DNA of 64,000 nucleotides from an uncultured Lactobacillus sp. (GTDB lineage: Bacteria > Bacillota > Bacilli > Lactobacillales > Lactobacillaceae): contig CALNAK010000036.1 in assembly GCA_937874185.1 (NCBI GenBank), forward strand, positions 81,312 to 145,311, given 5' to 3'. Below the pieces are notes generated by a model. The model searched no databases and was not told the origin of the DNA. It was given only the letters and a program-made list of their open reading frames with translations. This document shows positions 7,779-16,364 of the stretch, in pieces. The translations under genes and the position numbers were made by a program. How positions within the stretch are numbered: the stretch's first letter is position 1; the number at the start of each line of letters is the position of its first letter.

Positions 7779-8605
7779 TGAAATTACTATCAGTCAATGA
7801 TTTATCATTGCAAAACGAGGGCTACTTTGCATTTAAGCATGTAGCTTTTTCTTTATCCCAAAATGAAATAATTGGCATAAATGGCGACAATGGCAGCGGT
7901 AAAAGCCAACTTTTGGGAGCAATTGCAGATTATAGAAAGCCCGATAGTGGGGAAATTGGGTATACGCCAGGTGTCCGAATCGGATATCTTCCGCAAGATG
8001 ATCCTCAAGTAATTGAACAGAAAATGGGCAAATATCTCGAAGATATTCGTCGTTTGTCTGGCAAGTTGGCCGTTCGTAAAGAACAGTTGCAAGGGATGAT
8101 AACTTTCTTGGGGATGACACCATATATAGATAGAAGTGTTCAACAGTTATCAATTGGCTTACAACAACGTGTGGCTTTCTTGGCAGCTGTAGCAGGGCAC
8201 CCCAATGTTCTACTATTAGACGAACCCTTTGCTTTTCAAAATAATAAATCTACATTAAATATGTTAGATCTATTACAAGACTTACGAGACAATGGTTCCG
8301 GCATAATTATTACAAGTACCCAATTTAATAGTGAAATTAATCAATACTTTGATACCGAGTATTTGTTGAAAGATCATACTTTGAGTAAAATTTCGAGAAC
8401 TAAGGATACGACGGTTGAATCGTTATTGATTTTCAGTGTTCATCCTAATTCAATCGCTATAACTAAAGAACTCAATCAATATATAACGGCTAATGTTAAT
8501 AATTTAATTGAGATGAAAGTCCCAGTAGCCCAAAAGAGTGTTATAACTAAAAAGATGGTTGCCCTCAATTATAAATTTGAGGAGGTCCGTAATATTGAAA
8601 ATTAG
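7778..8605 (+). CDS. ABC transporter ATP-binding protein with degenerate signature motif
   Basis: A 275-residue ATPase. Walker A is INGDNGSGKSQLLGAI, Walker B is VLLLDEPF, and the signature is LSIGLQQRV instead of LSGGQQQRV, an unusual loss of the second Gly and Gln. The ATG at 7778 is chosen because GAGGAA (7764-7769) is 8 nt away and the codon overlaps the previous stop; an in-frame ATG at 7769 coincides with the ribosome-binding site. About 65 residues follow the H-loop region, an unrecognised C-terminal extension. The membrane partner is the next gene, whose start overlaps this stop. Substrate unknown. Confidence 0.85.
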   Translation: MKLLSVNDLSLQNEGYFAFKHVAFSLSQNEIIGINGDNGSGKSQLLGAIADYRKPDSGEIGYTPGVRIGYLPQDDPQVIEQKMGKYLEDIRRLSGKLAVRKEQLQGMITFLGMTPYIDRSVQQLSIGLQQRVAFLAAVAGHPNVLLLDEPFAFQNNKSTLNMLDLLQDLRDNGSGIIITSTQFNSEINQYFDTEYLLKDHTLSKISRTKDTTVESLLIFSVHPNSIAITKELNQYITANVNNLIEMKVPVAQKSVITKKMVALNYKFEEVRNIEN

Positions 8606-9269
8606 AATTTTATTGAAAACTTATTTACAATTCGTTTTCCAAGATTTTTTGTATTTAACAATGCTATTTTCGATTATTGTATTTGGATTAACAGCAGATC
8701 ATCTATTAAACATTGATTCTAATGAGAAATATAGTCTATTATTGATAGGGATGTTTTTCTTATCATTATTCTCAACGATGAATCTTTATCGTAATGATAA
8801 AAATTATAATCATTACTTAAAACAAAAAGTGAACAATTATTGGGCAGAAGTGATTAGCCAATTTTTAACAGTTATAATTTTAAATGTAATTTCTGGTATA
8901 TTAATTTTTATTTTTAGTCTTATTTTAAATGAAGATATTCTTTTAGATACAGTAGGTACACTATCGTTGATTTCAGTGGGATTAGTTGGTAGTTCAATCG
9001 CAACGCTTTTCCAATCTCAATGGCAAACACATACGAGTGTTGGTCAGGTTGGAACTTTAGTCTTCGTGTATTTAGCTTTGTCAGGTAGTGTCATTAGTTT
9101 CTTTAGCTATATTGAATGGCTACTGCCACCGTTATCTAAGATGATTGTTTCATTACACAATAATTCATCAATTATAAAATTATTGCCTGTTTCTGGACAA
9201 GGTTTCTTATATGCTCTGGTGCTATTTATTATTAGCTGTTTTATTTATAAAAAAAATAAAAAAAGTTGA
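8595..9269 (+). CDS. integral membrane protein, probable ABC-2-like permease partner
   Basis: A 224-residue hydrophobic protein with about six predicted helices (for example FLYLTMLFSIIVFGL, LLIGMFFLSLFS, VIILNVISGILIFIFSLI and a C-terminal FLYALVLFIISCFIY) and a basic C-terminal tail. Sequence motifs do not identify a family. The role is inferred from its position: it overlaps the upstream ATPase gene by 11 nt. The TTG at 8595 is chosen because GGAGGT (8581-8586) precedes it by 8 nt; an earlier in-frame ATG at 8559 lies upstream of that site. Together the two genes resemble a minimal two-component ABC exporter. Confidence 0.7.
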   Translation: MKIRILLKTYLQFVFQDFLYLTMLFSIIVFGLTADHLLNIDSNEKYSLLLIGMFFLSLFSTMNLYRNDKNYNHYLKQKVNNYWAEVISQFLTVIILNVISGILIFIFSLILNEDILLDTVGTLSLISVGLVGSSIATLFQSQWQTHTSVGQVGTLVFVYLALSGSVISFFSYIEWLLPPLSKMIVSLHNNSSIIKLLPVSGQGFLYALVLFIISCFIYKKNKKS

Positions 9270-9339
9270 GCAAAAACTATTGCAATGTTATATTCCTTTC
9301 TGCTTTAATAGCTTGATGAAGTCAGGAGGCAAACTTTTT

Positions 9340-9864
9340 ATGAGTAACATTTATTTACGTCAAGCAACACTTGACGATTTGCCAAGAGTTATTAATATAA
9401 TTGATGGTGCAAAGAAAACCTTACGGGACCGTGGTGTTGACCAATGGCAAGTAGGTTATCCAAACAATGAACTTTTGGAACAAGATATTCAGGAAGATAT
9501 AAGTTATGTTTTAATATTAGATGGTGAGGTCGTTGGGGCTGCAGCATTGCAACAAGGTTACGATAAGAATTATCAAGACATGACTTCAGGTACATGGTCG
9601 AAGGATTCTGATGTAACTTACTCCATCATTCACCGTATCGCCGTTGAACCAGGACACCAAGGACAACACCTTTCTGCCGCATTGATTCAACAACTATTAA
9701 CTATTTCACATTACTTAGGTTATCGTGATGTCAGAATTGATACACATCCAGATAATTTAGTTATGCAACATGTTATTACAAGCAATGGATTCGTTGAACA
9801 AGGTACTATTACGATGGATGAAGATCATGGTATTAGAAAGGCTTATCAAATTCTTTTGAAATAA
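9340..9864 (+). CDS. GNAT-family N-acetyltransferase
   Basis: A 174-residue GNAT protein. Motif A with the acetyl-CoA pyrophosphate loop is HRIAVEPGHQGQHLSAALI (R/Q-x-x-G-x-G/A form), and the later VMQHVITSNGFVEQG is motif B. The N-terminal IYLRQATLDDLPRVINII is typical of the family. The substrate cannot be predicted. The ATG at 9340 is preceded by AGGAGG (9324-9329); an in-frame extension back to 9211 has no ribosome-binding site and runs into the previous gene. It is 70 nt from the ABC module and ends at a small terminator, so it could share that transcript. Confidence 0.85.
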   Translation: MSNIYLRQATLDDLPRVINIIDGAKKTLRDRGVDQWQVGYPNNELLEQDIQEDISYVLILDGEVVGAAALQQGYDKNYQDMTSGTWSKDSDVTYSIIHRIAVEPGHQGQHLSAALIQQLLTISHYLGYRDVRIDTHPDNLVMQHVITSNGFVEQGTITMDEDHGIRKAYQILLK

Positions 9865-9916
9865 GCGTCTAAAGATTATTTTTCATATTTTTGATATATA
9901 ATTGAACCATAATAAG

Positions 9917-9938
9917 ACCATCGTAAGATGGTTTTTTT
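9917..9938 (+). terminator. short intrinsic terminator
   Basis: ACCATC (9917-9922) pairs with GATGGT (9927-9932), followed by a run of T. The stem is only 6 bp. Confidence 0.6.
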
Positions 9939-9981
9939 ACTATAATCGTTTCCATAGTATTGGATATTGGAGATCAAAAAA

Positions 9982-11151
9982 TTGAAAATCAAAAATATTA
10001 CAAGAAGGATGTTAACACCAAAGCCTTCCGAATTTATTTCAGCACATACAGATATGTTTTTGAGAAGGTTGAAACCAAGACCTTTTGTCGTCGATTACAT
10101 TAAAGGAGTTTACGATACTAACGTAAAACCCCATGTTAATGACGATACTGTAACGATGTCTGTTTTGACTGATACTCATGCCAAAGCAATTGCTAGTGCC
10201 TCTTATTACGGAATTAATGGTGCACGACACATTATTGAAGCTAATAGCGTAAGTAATGATGTAGGAATAGATTTGAATGTTCATTTAGGTGATTTGATTG
10301 ATGGTAGTGATAAACCCGAAATTAGTCGTGGTTTATTACGTTTTGCTGTCGAAAATTATCAAGCTAGTAAAGCTCCATTCTTTATCGTAGAGGGTAATCA
10401 CGATGAGAATGACAAATATGATGAACATCGTTTTTTTGGTAGTGCGTCTTTCCATCGAGACGATTATGATTCTCTCGTAACAAAATATGATTTTGAACAA
10501 CCAGACATTTTTCGTTTAAATCCGGTTTCCAAAGTCGGTTGGTTTGATAAAGGTGATATTCGTGTTATCTTTATCGATACCAGTGATATTCCTTATATCC
10601 TTAGCAACGGTTCAAAGAAGTACGACTTTAAGAAAGTTCGTGGAGTCAGAGAACAACAGCTAGAAGACTTGATCACTGTTTTGGAAGACACCGTCGATAA
10701 GCACGTTATCGTGATGGGACATGCTAATATTGTTAGTCCCAGCGGACGAAGTGCTTTGAACTTTAATGGTGATCTGATTCAACAGTTATTAGTCAGCTTT
10801 AATAACAAAGCTTCAGGACAATTGAAAAATGAATTAACCGGAGATTTTGGAGTAAATATCCGCTATGATTTCTCGTCTACCGGGATTTCTAAGGTGACAA
10901 CTTATATTTGTGGACATATGCATTATGAAAAAAACTACAAAGTTTCTGAAATTAATCATATAATATTAAATTGTTCGGCCCTTATGGGAAAGAAGCATGG
11001 ATTAACAACTGACTATAACAAAAAATGGGATAGACGATATAATGAAATTTCTGAATTATCGGGATATTTCATTAATATTGACCCGAACAAATTACGCTTA
11101 CAGATTTTTGGCTACGGAGCCGCTACAAGATATGTAAGTTTTGAAATATAA
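9982..11151 (+). CDS. calcineurin-like metallophosphoesterase
   Basis: A 389-residue protein with the five metallophosphoesterase motifs in order: SVLTDTHA (D-x-H), LGDLIDG, EGNHDEND, VMGHANI and CGHMHYEKN. These residues bind the two catalytic metal ions. No signal peptide or membrane helix is seen. TTG at 9982 is favoured because GGAG at 9969-9972 is 9 nt away; the alternatives are TTG at 9967 and ATG at 10009. It is followed after 14 nt by asnB and probably co-transcribed with it. The substrate is unknown; the pairing suggests, but does not show, a role in cell-envelope or nucleotide metabolism. Confidence 0.8.
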   Translation: MKIKNITRRMLTPKPSEFISAHTDMFLRRLKPRPFVVDYIKGVYDTNVKPHVNDDTVTMSVLTDTHAKAIASASYYGINGARHIIEANSVSNDVGIDLNVHLGDLIDGSDKPEISRGLLRFAVENYQASKAPFFIVEGNHDENDKYDEHRFFGSASFHRDDYDSLVTKYDFEQPDIFRLNPVSKVGWFDKGDIRVIFIDTSDIPYILSNGSKKYDFKKVRGVREQQLEDLITVLEDTVDKHVIVMGHANIVSPSGRSALNFNGDLIQQLLVSFNNKASGQLKNELTGDFGVNIRYDFSSTGISKVTTYICGHMHYEKNYKVSEINHIILNCSALMGKKHGLTTDYNKKWDRRYNEISELSGYFINIDPNKLRLQIFGYGAATRYVSFEI

Positions 11152-11165
11152 GGGAGAATTATTTT

Positions 11166-13061
11166 ATGTGTGGAATTGTCGGATTCGTAGATAAGAATAT
11201 TGCGGATAAAAAACCTGTGATTGAAGCTATGATGGATACAATCAAGCACCGTGGACCAAACAGTTCTGGTGAACTAATGGATGGTGACGTTGCTCTTGGT
11301 TTTCGCCGCTTAAGTATTATTGATATTAATAGTGGTATGCAACCGATATATAACGAAGATAAGTCAAAGGCCATTATTTTTAATGGTGAAATTTACAATT
11401 ATCAAGACGTTAGAAAAGATTTGAAAAAAGCTGGTCATATTTTTACAACTGAAACAGATACAGAAGTTCTACTTCACGGATTTGAAGAGTGGGGTATTGA
11501 AGGACTTCTAAAGCGCATTCGAGGTATGTTTGCGTTCGTTATCTATGACTTGAAGACCGGTGATATTACTGGTGCCAGAGATTTCTTTGGTATCAAACCA
11601 TTATATTATTACAATCGTGAAGGTACTTTCATCTTTGGTTCAGAAATTAAATCATTCTTGAAGGAACCTAACTTTAAAAAGGAACTAAACAAGGCTGCTT
11701 TGAAGCCATACCTTACATTCCAATATTCAGCTTTACATGAAACATTCTTCAAGAATGTTTTCCGAATCCCTGAAGGTCACTACTTCACATTCAAGAATGG
11801 TAAGTTGAGTATCAAGAAGTATTGGGACATGGAATTCAAAGAGAACCACTTATCATTTGAAGAAACAGTTAAGAAGATTGATAAGGCTATGCACGAATCA
11901 GTTGAGGAACATTCAATCAGTGATGTTCCAGTTGGTTCATTATTATCAAGTGGTGTGGATTCAAGTTACGTTACCGCAATTTTGAAACCACAACATACTT
12001 ATTCAATTGATTTTGATACAAGTACTTACGAAGAGGGAACTGCCGCTAAGTTATTAGCTGACAAACTTGGTCTCGAAAACACACGTGGTATTGTTACAAA
12101 AGAAGAGGCTGTTAAGTCAATTCCTTTGATCCAATATTATATGGATGAACCAGATGCCAATCCTTCTTGTGTACCGCTTTATTTCCTAACAAAGTTAGCA
12201 AGTAAAGATGTGACGGTTATTCTTTCCGGTGAGGGTGCCGATGAATTATTTGCTGGTTATGCCAACTATGGTTTCCACTCACACTCAAAGATTATCAGAG
12301 TTGTTGCTGAAGATTTGAAACACTTGCCAAAGGGTGCTAAATATAGATTGGCTCGTGGATTGAAGAAGATGCCTAATTTCCCTGGTAGACTTCACTTGTA
12401 TGAATCAACCGCTAAGGCTGAAGAATTCTTCATTGGACAAGCTAAGATCTTTACAGAACAAGAAGCCGCAGATTTAGTTAAACCTGAATTTGAAAAATCA
12501 CGTTCTGTTAAAGATATCGTTATGAGAAGTTACCGTAAGGTTAGTGGTTATAACGATGAAGTTAAGAAGATGCAATATCTTGATATTCACCAATTTATGT
12601 CAAATGATATTCTTCTAAAAGCTGACCGTATGAGTATGGCCAACTCAATGGAACTACGTGTACCATTCCTAGATAAAGAAATGGCAAAAGTAGCTGCCGG
12701 AATTCCTACTAAGTATCTTTTGAATAGTAAAGATAGTAAGTATGCATTACGAGTTGCTGCAGAACGTGCACTTCCAGAAGAATGGGCAAAACGTGAAAAA
12801 TTAGGCTTCCCAGTACCAATTCGTGACTGGATCAAGACTAAGGAAGTGTATGATCAATTCCGTGACCTATTTAGCGCAGACTTCGCCGGAGAATTCTTCG
12901 ACCAAGACGCAATCTTGAAGATGCTAGATGGCTGTTACAGAGGAGAAAATGACGACCGTCGTAAAGTATGGACAATTTATACCTTCTTGATTTGGTATAA
13001 AGTATTCTTTATTGATGATGGTAAGAAACCCGATGTTGATCCACAGGTTGTTGTTAGATAG
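11166..13061 (+). CDS. asnB: glutamine-dependent asparagine synthase family amidotransferase
   Basis: A 631-residue class II amidotransferase. It starts MCGIVGFVD, so Cys2 is the glutaminase nucleophile; the N-terminal domain also carries KHRGPNSSG and FNGEIYN. The C-terminal synthetase domain has the ATP pyrophosphatase motif SSGVDSSYV (usually SGGxDSS) near residue 259, then ILSGEGADELFAGY. Classical members make L-asparagine. In lactic acid bacteria paralogues of this length amidate peptidoglycan (AsnB1 on diaminopimelate in Lactiplantibacillus plantarum, AsnH on D-aspartate in Lactococcus). A D-aspartate ligase at 17.9 kb makes the AsnH-type role worth considering. Two family A elements and a terminator follow the stop. 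Confidence 0.92.
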   Translation: MCGIVGFVDKNIADKKPVIEAMMDTIKHRGPNSSGELMDGDVALGFRRLSIIDINSGMQPIYNEDKSKAIIFNGEIYNYQDVRKDLKKAGHIFTTETDTEVLLHGFEEWGIEGLLKRIRGMFAFVIYDLKTGDITGARDFFGIKPLYYYNREGTFIFGSEIKSFLKEPNFKKELNKAALKPYLTFQYSALHETFFKNVFRIPEGHYFTFKNGKLSIKKYWDMEFKENHLSFEETVKKIDKAMHESVEEHSISDVPVGSLLSSGVDSSYVTAILKPQHTYSIDFDTSTYEEGTAAKLLADKLGLENTRGIVTKEEAVKSIPLIQYYMDEPDANPSCVPLYFLTKLASKDVTVILSGEGADELFAGYANYGFHSHSKIIRVVAEDLKHLPKGAKYRLARGLKKMPNFPGRLHLYESTAKAEEFFIGQAKIFTEQEAADLVKPEFEKSRSVKDIVMRSYRKVSGYNDEVKKMQYLDIHQFMSNDILLKADRMSMANSMELRVPFLDKEMAKVAAGIPTKYLLNSKDSKYALRVAAERALPEEWAKREKLGFPVPIRDWIKTKEVYDQFRDLFSADFAGEFFDQDAILKMLDGCYRGENDDRRKVWTIYTFLIWYKVFFIDDGKKPDVDPQVVVR

Positions 13062-13063
13062 TA

Positions 13064-13185
13064 AGAGAGCGGAGCAGGCTTGGGAATTTCCGAGGATTTG
13101 CAGGATTTCACGAATTATACGCGTACTGTGCGTATGATTTGGGGAATCAGGCAAACCGGAAGAAATTGGCCTGTGTAGCTCGTTT
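13064..13185 (+). repeat. family A hairpin element, copy A2
   Basis: It begins AGAGAGCGGAGCAGGC 2 nt after the asnB stop and ends GTAGCTCGTTT. Nested pairs include AGCAGGC with GCCTGTG, ATTTCC with GGAAGAAAT, GATTTGC with GCAAACC and the tip ATACGC with GCGTAT. It is followed in tandem, same orientation, by A3. Confidence 0.85.
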
Positions 13186-13190
13186 CAGCC

Positions 13191-13315
13191 AGAGAGCGAA
13201 ACAAGGGCGGTCAGCTCCCGAGCATTTGCAGGACTTCACGAATTATACGCGAACTTTGCGTATGATTTGGGAAGTCAGGCAAAGCGGAGTGGAGTTGCCC
13301 TTGTGTAGCTCGTTT
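13191..13315 (+). repeat. family A hairpin element, copy A3
   Basis: This second unit of a direct tandem starts AGAGAGCGAAACAAGGGC and ends GTAGCTCGTTT. Its outer arms, ACAAGGGC and GCCCTTGT, differ from A2 but pair perfectly; GCTCC pairs with GGAG, and the tip is ATACGC/GCGTAT. Confidence 0.85.
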
Positions 13316-13450
13316 AGGACGAACCAACCAATAAATATAATTTTAATTGGCTGGGTTAAACTCCAAAAAAATAAATAAATAAATAAGTCCACTAATTAAA
13401 ACAAGCAAAGTAAAAATAATGCTCAAATTAGTGCAAAATAAGTAATCAAA

Positions 13451-13487
13451 AAGGAATCGTCTCAATATGAGGCGGTTCCTTTTTTGC
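13451..13487 (+). terminator. intrinsic terminator after asnB and A2-A3
   Basis: AAGGAATCGTCTCA (13451-13464) pairs with TGAGGCGGTTCCTT (13468-13481) using G-U pairs, followed by a T run. Confidence 0.85.
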
Positions 13488-13590
13488 TTTCAAGTGACAT
13501 AAAATGTCATTATTTATATATGAGTATTTATAAATTTGTATTTATTAAGGAAAGACTCACATTATTATAAAATTATTTGTGATATTTAAT

Positions 13591-13619
13591 TTGACAGTTA
13601 ATAGCTGCGGTTGTAATGT
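13591..13619 (+). promoter_or_regulatory. candidate promoter of the DUF285 surface protein gene
   Basis: A perfect TTGACA (13591-13596) is followed after 17 bp by TAATGT (13614-13619), about 41 nt upstream of the start codon. Confidence 0.5.
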
Positions 13620-13659
13620 ATGCGTTATCAAAAATACATAAATAAAAGAGGCAAAAACG

Positions 13660-16074
13660 ATGAAACAACAAATCACTTCATTTAGCGTGGCAATTCTTTC
13701 CGTATTAATTGTTGGAGGAAGTCAAATCACTCAGGCTGATGCGACAACTGAATCACCGAAGGTAGAGAATAAGACAGATGATGTGACAAGTGATTCAAAC
13801 GATTCCGAAAGTTCTGCTCACGATGCTGAAGGTAGCTATGGAGATGTTAAGTGGACAATTGATGACGGTACTTTGACATTGGGCAGTGGAAAACTCCCAT
13901 TTGGAAGTTTGGCTAGAGACAAAGTCTTTATGGCCAACTATGTTGATATGGTGACCAAAATTAAGTTTGAAAAAGGTTTTCAATTCCCAGACGATTCTGA
14001 ATATCAATTTGATAAGTTCACCAATTTGAAAACAGTTGAAGGTTTGGAAAATGTTGATACTAGTAATGTAACTAAAATGGGTAAAATGTTTAGAAATTGT
14101 ACTTCTTTAGTTTCATTGGATCTATCAGGATTCGATACAAGTCATGTTACGACTATGGACAGTATGTTTCTAAATTGCCCTGCATTACAAACTTTAAATG
14201 TATCTAGTTTTGATACTAGTAATGTAACAAATATGGCTCAAATGTTCTCTCAAGATACGCAATTGAAAAATTTAGACTTATCCAGTTTTAAAACACCTAA
14301 CGTAACCAATATGGATAGAATGTTCTATCAGAATACTCAATTAGAATCATTAGATGTATCCAATTTTGATACGTCTAATGTAACAATTATAAATAAAATG
14401 TTTTATCAAGATAAACAGCTTAAATCTTTAGACTTGTCCAGTTTTAAAACACCCAACGTAACAAATATGACTCAGATGTTTTATGATTGTTCATCTTTAA
14501 TGAAGCTTGATGTATCCAATTTTGATACCAGCAAAATAACTGATATGTCGTGGATGTTTAAAGGCTGCTCCGCACTAACAAACTTAGATTTATCTAGTTT
14601 TGATACTAGCAATCTTCAAAATATGAATTATATGTTCACAGGTGATAGAGCACTAAAGAATGTTAATTTAACAAGCTTTGATACAAGTAAAGTTACGAAT
14701 ATGGAACATGTATTTAATGACTGTAATGCTTTAAGCAACTTAGATTTATCCAACTTTGATACATCAAATGTTACGACTATGTATGGTATGTTCTATGGTT
14801 GCAAGGCACTAGATACGATTGATCTTTCAAGCTTCAATACAAGTAATGTAACTAATATGAGTGACATGTTTAATAATTGTTCATCATTAAAAACAGCAAA
14901 CCTGAAAAGTTTTGATACAAGTAAAGTTACTAATATCACTGGCCTTTTTTCCGAATGTTCATCATTAGAGGAATTAGATATTGCTAATTTCACAAATGAA
15001 AGTGTTGAAAAGATGGAAAGAATGTTTTTCCATTGTGATTCATTAACAAAACTTGATATTTCAGGATTTAAAACAACTGACAAAGCCAGTACATCCAGTA
15101 TGTTTTCAAGTACACCAAAATTGAAAATTCTTAAAGTTGGAGATGACTTCAAACTAGATGAAGCAGGACAAACTGGTGCAGCTTTGAATGATAAAACTTG
15201 GATTAATATTGGTACTGGAACAGCAACTAATCTTAAACCAACTGCTAGACACAGCTTTGTAGAGTGGCAAGCCCTTGATTCAAAGGAACGTGATAATTGG
15301 TTTATTGAAACAGAAACGGCGTATAAGGGAACATTTACCGTAACTGTTAAAACTAATATTAATAGAACAATTAAGATTACAGTTCCAGAAGAGGTCCAGC
15401 CTGAATATGATGACAGTGTCTTTGAAGTAGAAGTAGACGCTCCAAAACTTGAGGGATACACATCTAAGAAACAGACGATTACTGTAACTGCAAAAAAGGA
15501 TGCTTTATCCACTGACGATATTGTTATATACGATAAGGATGAAGGCAACGAAGGCAACGAAGGCAACGAAGGCAACGAAGGCAACGAAGGCAACGAAGGT
15601 AATGAAAACAACAATGGCAACAATAATAATGGCAATAACAACGGAAACAACTCCGGAAATGAAATTGTATCTGGAATAAACTTTGTTTCAGTTCACCCTG
15701 CTTCAGAATATGCTACTTTATATGACCTTGATGGTAATAAAATTAGTAACCGTGCTTTAGCTGGGAACTCAGATTGGCTAAGTGATCAATCAACTATTAT
15801 TAATGGAGAAAAATATTATCGCGTTGCTACAAACGAATGGATTAAGGCAAGTGACGTTTATACATATGAGAACATGAATAATGTTGTAAAAACTAATGAT
15901 AAAGAGATTACTTTATTAGTTGAAAGTAAAGGTAGCACAGTTAATAATCGTGGCTTAGGCGCACAATCATCATGGAAATCAGATCGAAAAGTAATTATTA
16001 ACGGTAAAGAATATTATCGTGTTGCCACAAATGAATTTATCGATCCATCTGAAGTTGAAGTATTTGGAAAATAG
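13660..16074 (+). CDS. secreted BspA-like (DUF285) repeat surface protein with SLAP domains
   Basis: An 804-residue secreted protein. Residues 1-28 form a signal peptide (basic MKQQ, hydrophobic core, TQADA cleavage region). Residues ~128-485 contain about 14 repeats of 24 residues, each of the form LDLSSFDTSNVTNMxxMFxxC, the DUF285 leucine-rich type found in lactobacillar adhesins. A linker domain is followed at residues ~628-660 by EGN and N/G-rich low-complexity sequence. Two C-terminal SLAP modules (YYRVATNEWIKASDVY and YYRVATNEFIDPSEV) should hold it non-covalently to the wall; there is no LPXTG. Adhesion is inferred from the family. A truncated relative follows. Confidence 0.88.
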   Translation: MKQQITSFSVAILSVLIVGGSQITQADATTESPKVENKTDDVTSDSNDSESSAHDAEGSYGDVKWTIDDGTLTLGSGKLPFGSLARDKVFMANYVDMVTKIKFEKGFQFPDDSEYQFDKFTNLKTVEGLENVDTSNVTKMGKMFRNCTSLVSLDLSGFDTSHVTTMDSMFLNCPALQTLNVSSFDTSNVTNMAQMFSQDTQLKNLDLSSFKTPNVTNMDRMFYQNTQLESLDVSNFDTSNVTIINKMFYQDKQLKSLDLSSFKTPNVTNMTQMFYDCSSLMKLDVSNFDTSKITDMSWMFKGCSALTNLDLSSFDTSNLQNMNYMFTGDRALKNVNLTSFDTSKVTNMEHVFNDCNALSNLDLSNFDTSNVTTMYGMFYGCKALDTIDLSSFNTSNVTNMSDMFNNCSSLKTANLKSFDTSKVTNITGLFSECSSLEELDIANFTNESVEKMERMFFHCDSLTKLDISGFKTTDKASTSSMFSSTPKLKILKVGDDFKLDEAGQTGAALNDKTWINIGTGTATNLKPTARHSFVEWQALDSKERDNWFIETETAYKGTFTVTVKTNINRTIKITVPEEVQPEYDDSVFEVEVDAPKLEGYTSKKQTITVTAKKDALSTDDIVIYDKDEGNEGNEGNEGNEGNEGNEGNENNNGNNNNGNNNGNNSGNEIVSGINFVSVHPASEYATLYDLDGNKISNRALAGNSDWLSDQSTIINGEKYYRVATNEWIKASDVYTYENMNNVVKTNDKEITLLVESKGSTVNNRGLGAQSSWKSDRKVIINGKEYYRVATNEFIDPSEVEVFGK
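15541..15603 (+). repeat. tandem 9-bp repeat encoding EGN units
   Basis: Six exact GAAGGCAAC copies plus one GAAGGTAAT encode a run of Glu-Gly-Asn. Slippage at this site would change linker length in frame, between the DUF285 region and the wall-binding modules. Confidence 0.9.
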
Positions 16075-16085
16075 AATATTAAAAG

Positions 16086-16121
16086 AATCCTGTGAGGATA
16101 ATATCTTCACGGGATTTTTTT
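16086..16121 (+). terminator. intrinsic terminator after the first surface protein
   Basis: AATCCTGTGA (16086-16095) pairs with TCACGGGATT (16107-16116) and is followed by Ts. Confidence 0.75.
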
Positions 16122-16271
16122 GTAAAATTAGTCAAAAAATAAAAAATATTTAAAATAATCATAAAAATTACTTGTAATCTACTATAAATAATATATTGGT
16201 GCTAAGTTATAAGCATATTACTTGAAAGCCATTTCAAGCACAATCAGTCGAATAATATTAGGGGTGGAATA

Positions 16272-16364
16272 ATGGTGTTGGATAATTATATTCCAGCACT
16301 GCTAGTTTATTGTCTGATTTATATAATTTTAAAAGTGTTAGGGGAATCACAATATGGATACTAG
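16272..16364 (+). CDS. possible 30-residue hydrophobic peptide
   Basis: A short frame begins at ATG 16272, preceded by AGGGGTGG, and encodes a peptide with one hydrophobic stretch (YIPALLVYCLIYIILKVL). Its stop overlaps the first codons of the next gene in another frame. It could be a genuine small membrane peptide, a leader coupling translation to the downstream gene, or a relic of that gene's lost 5' part. It has no basic N-terminus, so a classical signal peptide is unlikely. Evidence is limited to the ribosome-binding site and hydrophobicity. Confidence 0.3.
   Translation: MVLDNYIPALLVYCLIYIILKVLGESQYGY

Noticed and set aside
14040..15110. Regular repeats considered as a CRISPR-like array
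   Set aside because: The period is 72 bp within a continuous frame encoding DUF285 repeats; there are no spacers or exact repeats.
14793..15650. 285-codon open frame on the minus strand, Leu/Pro/Ser-rich
   Set aside because: It is antisense to the DUF285 gene; the composition reflects the repeated coding sequence on the other strand.
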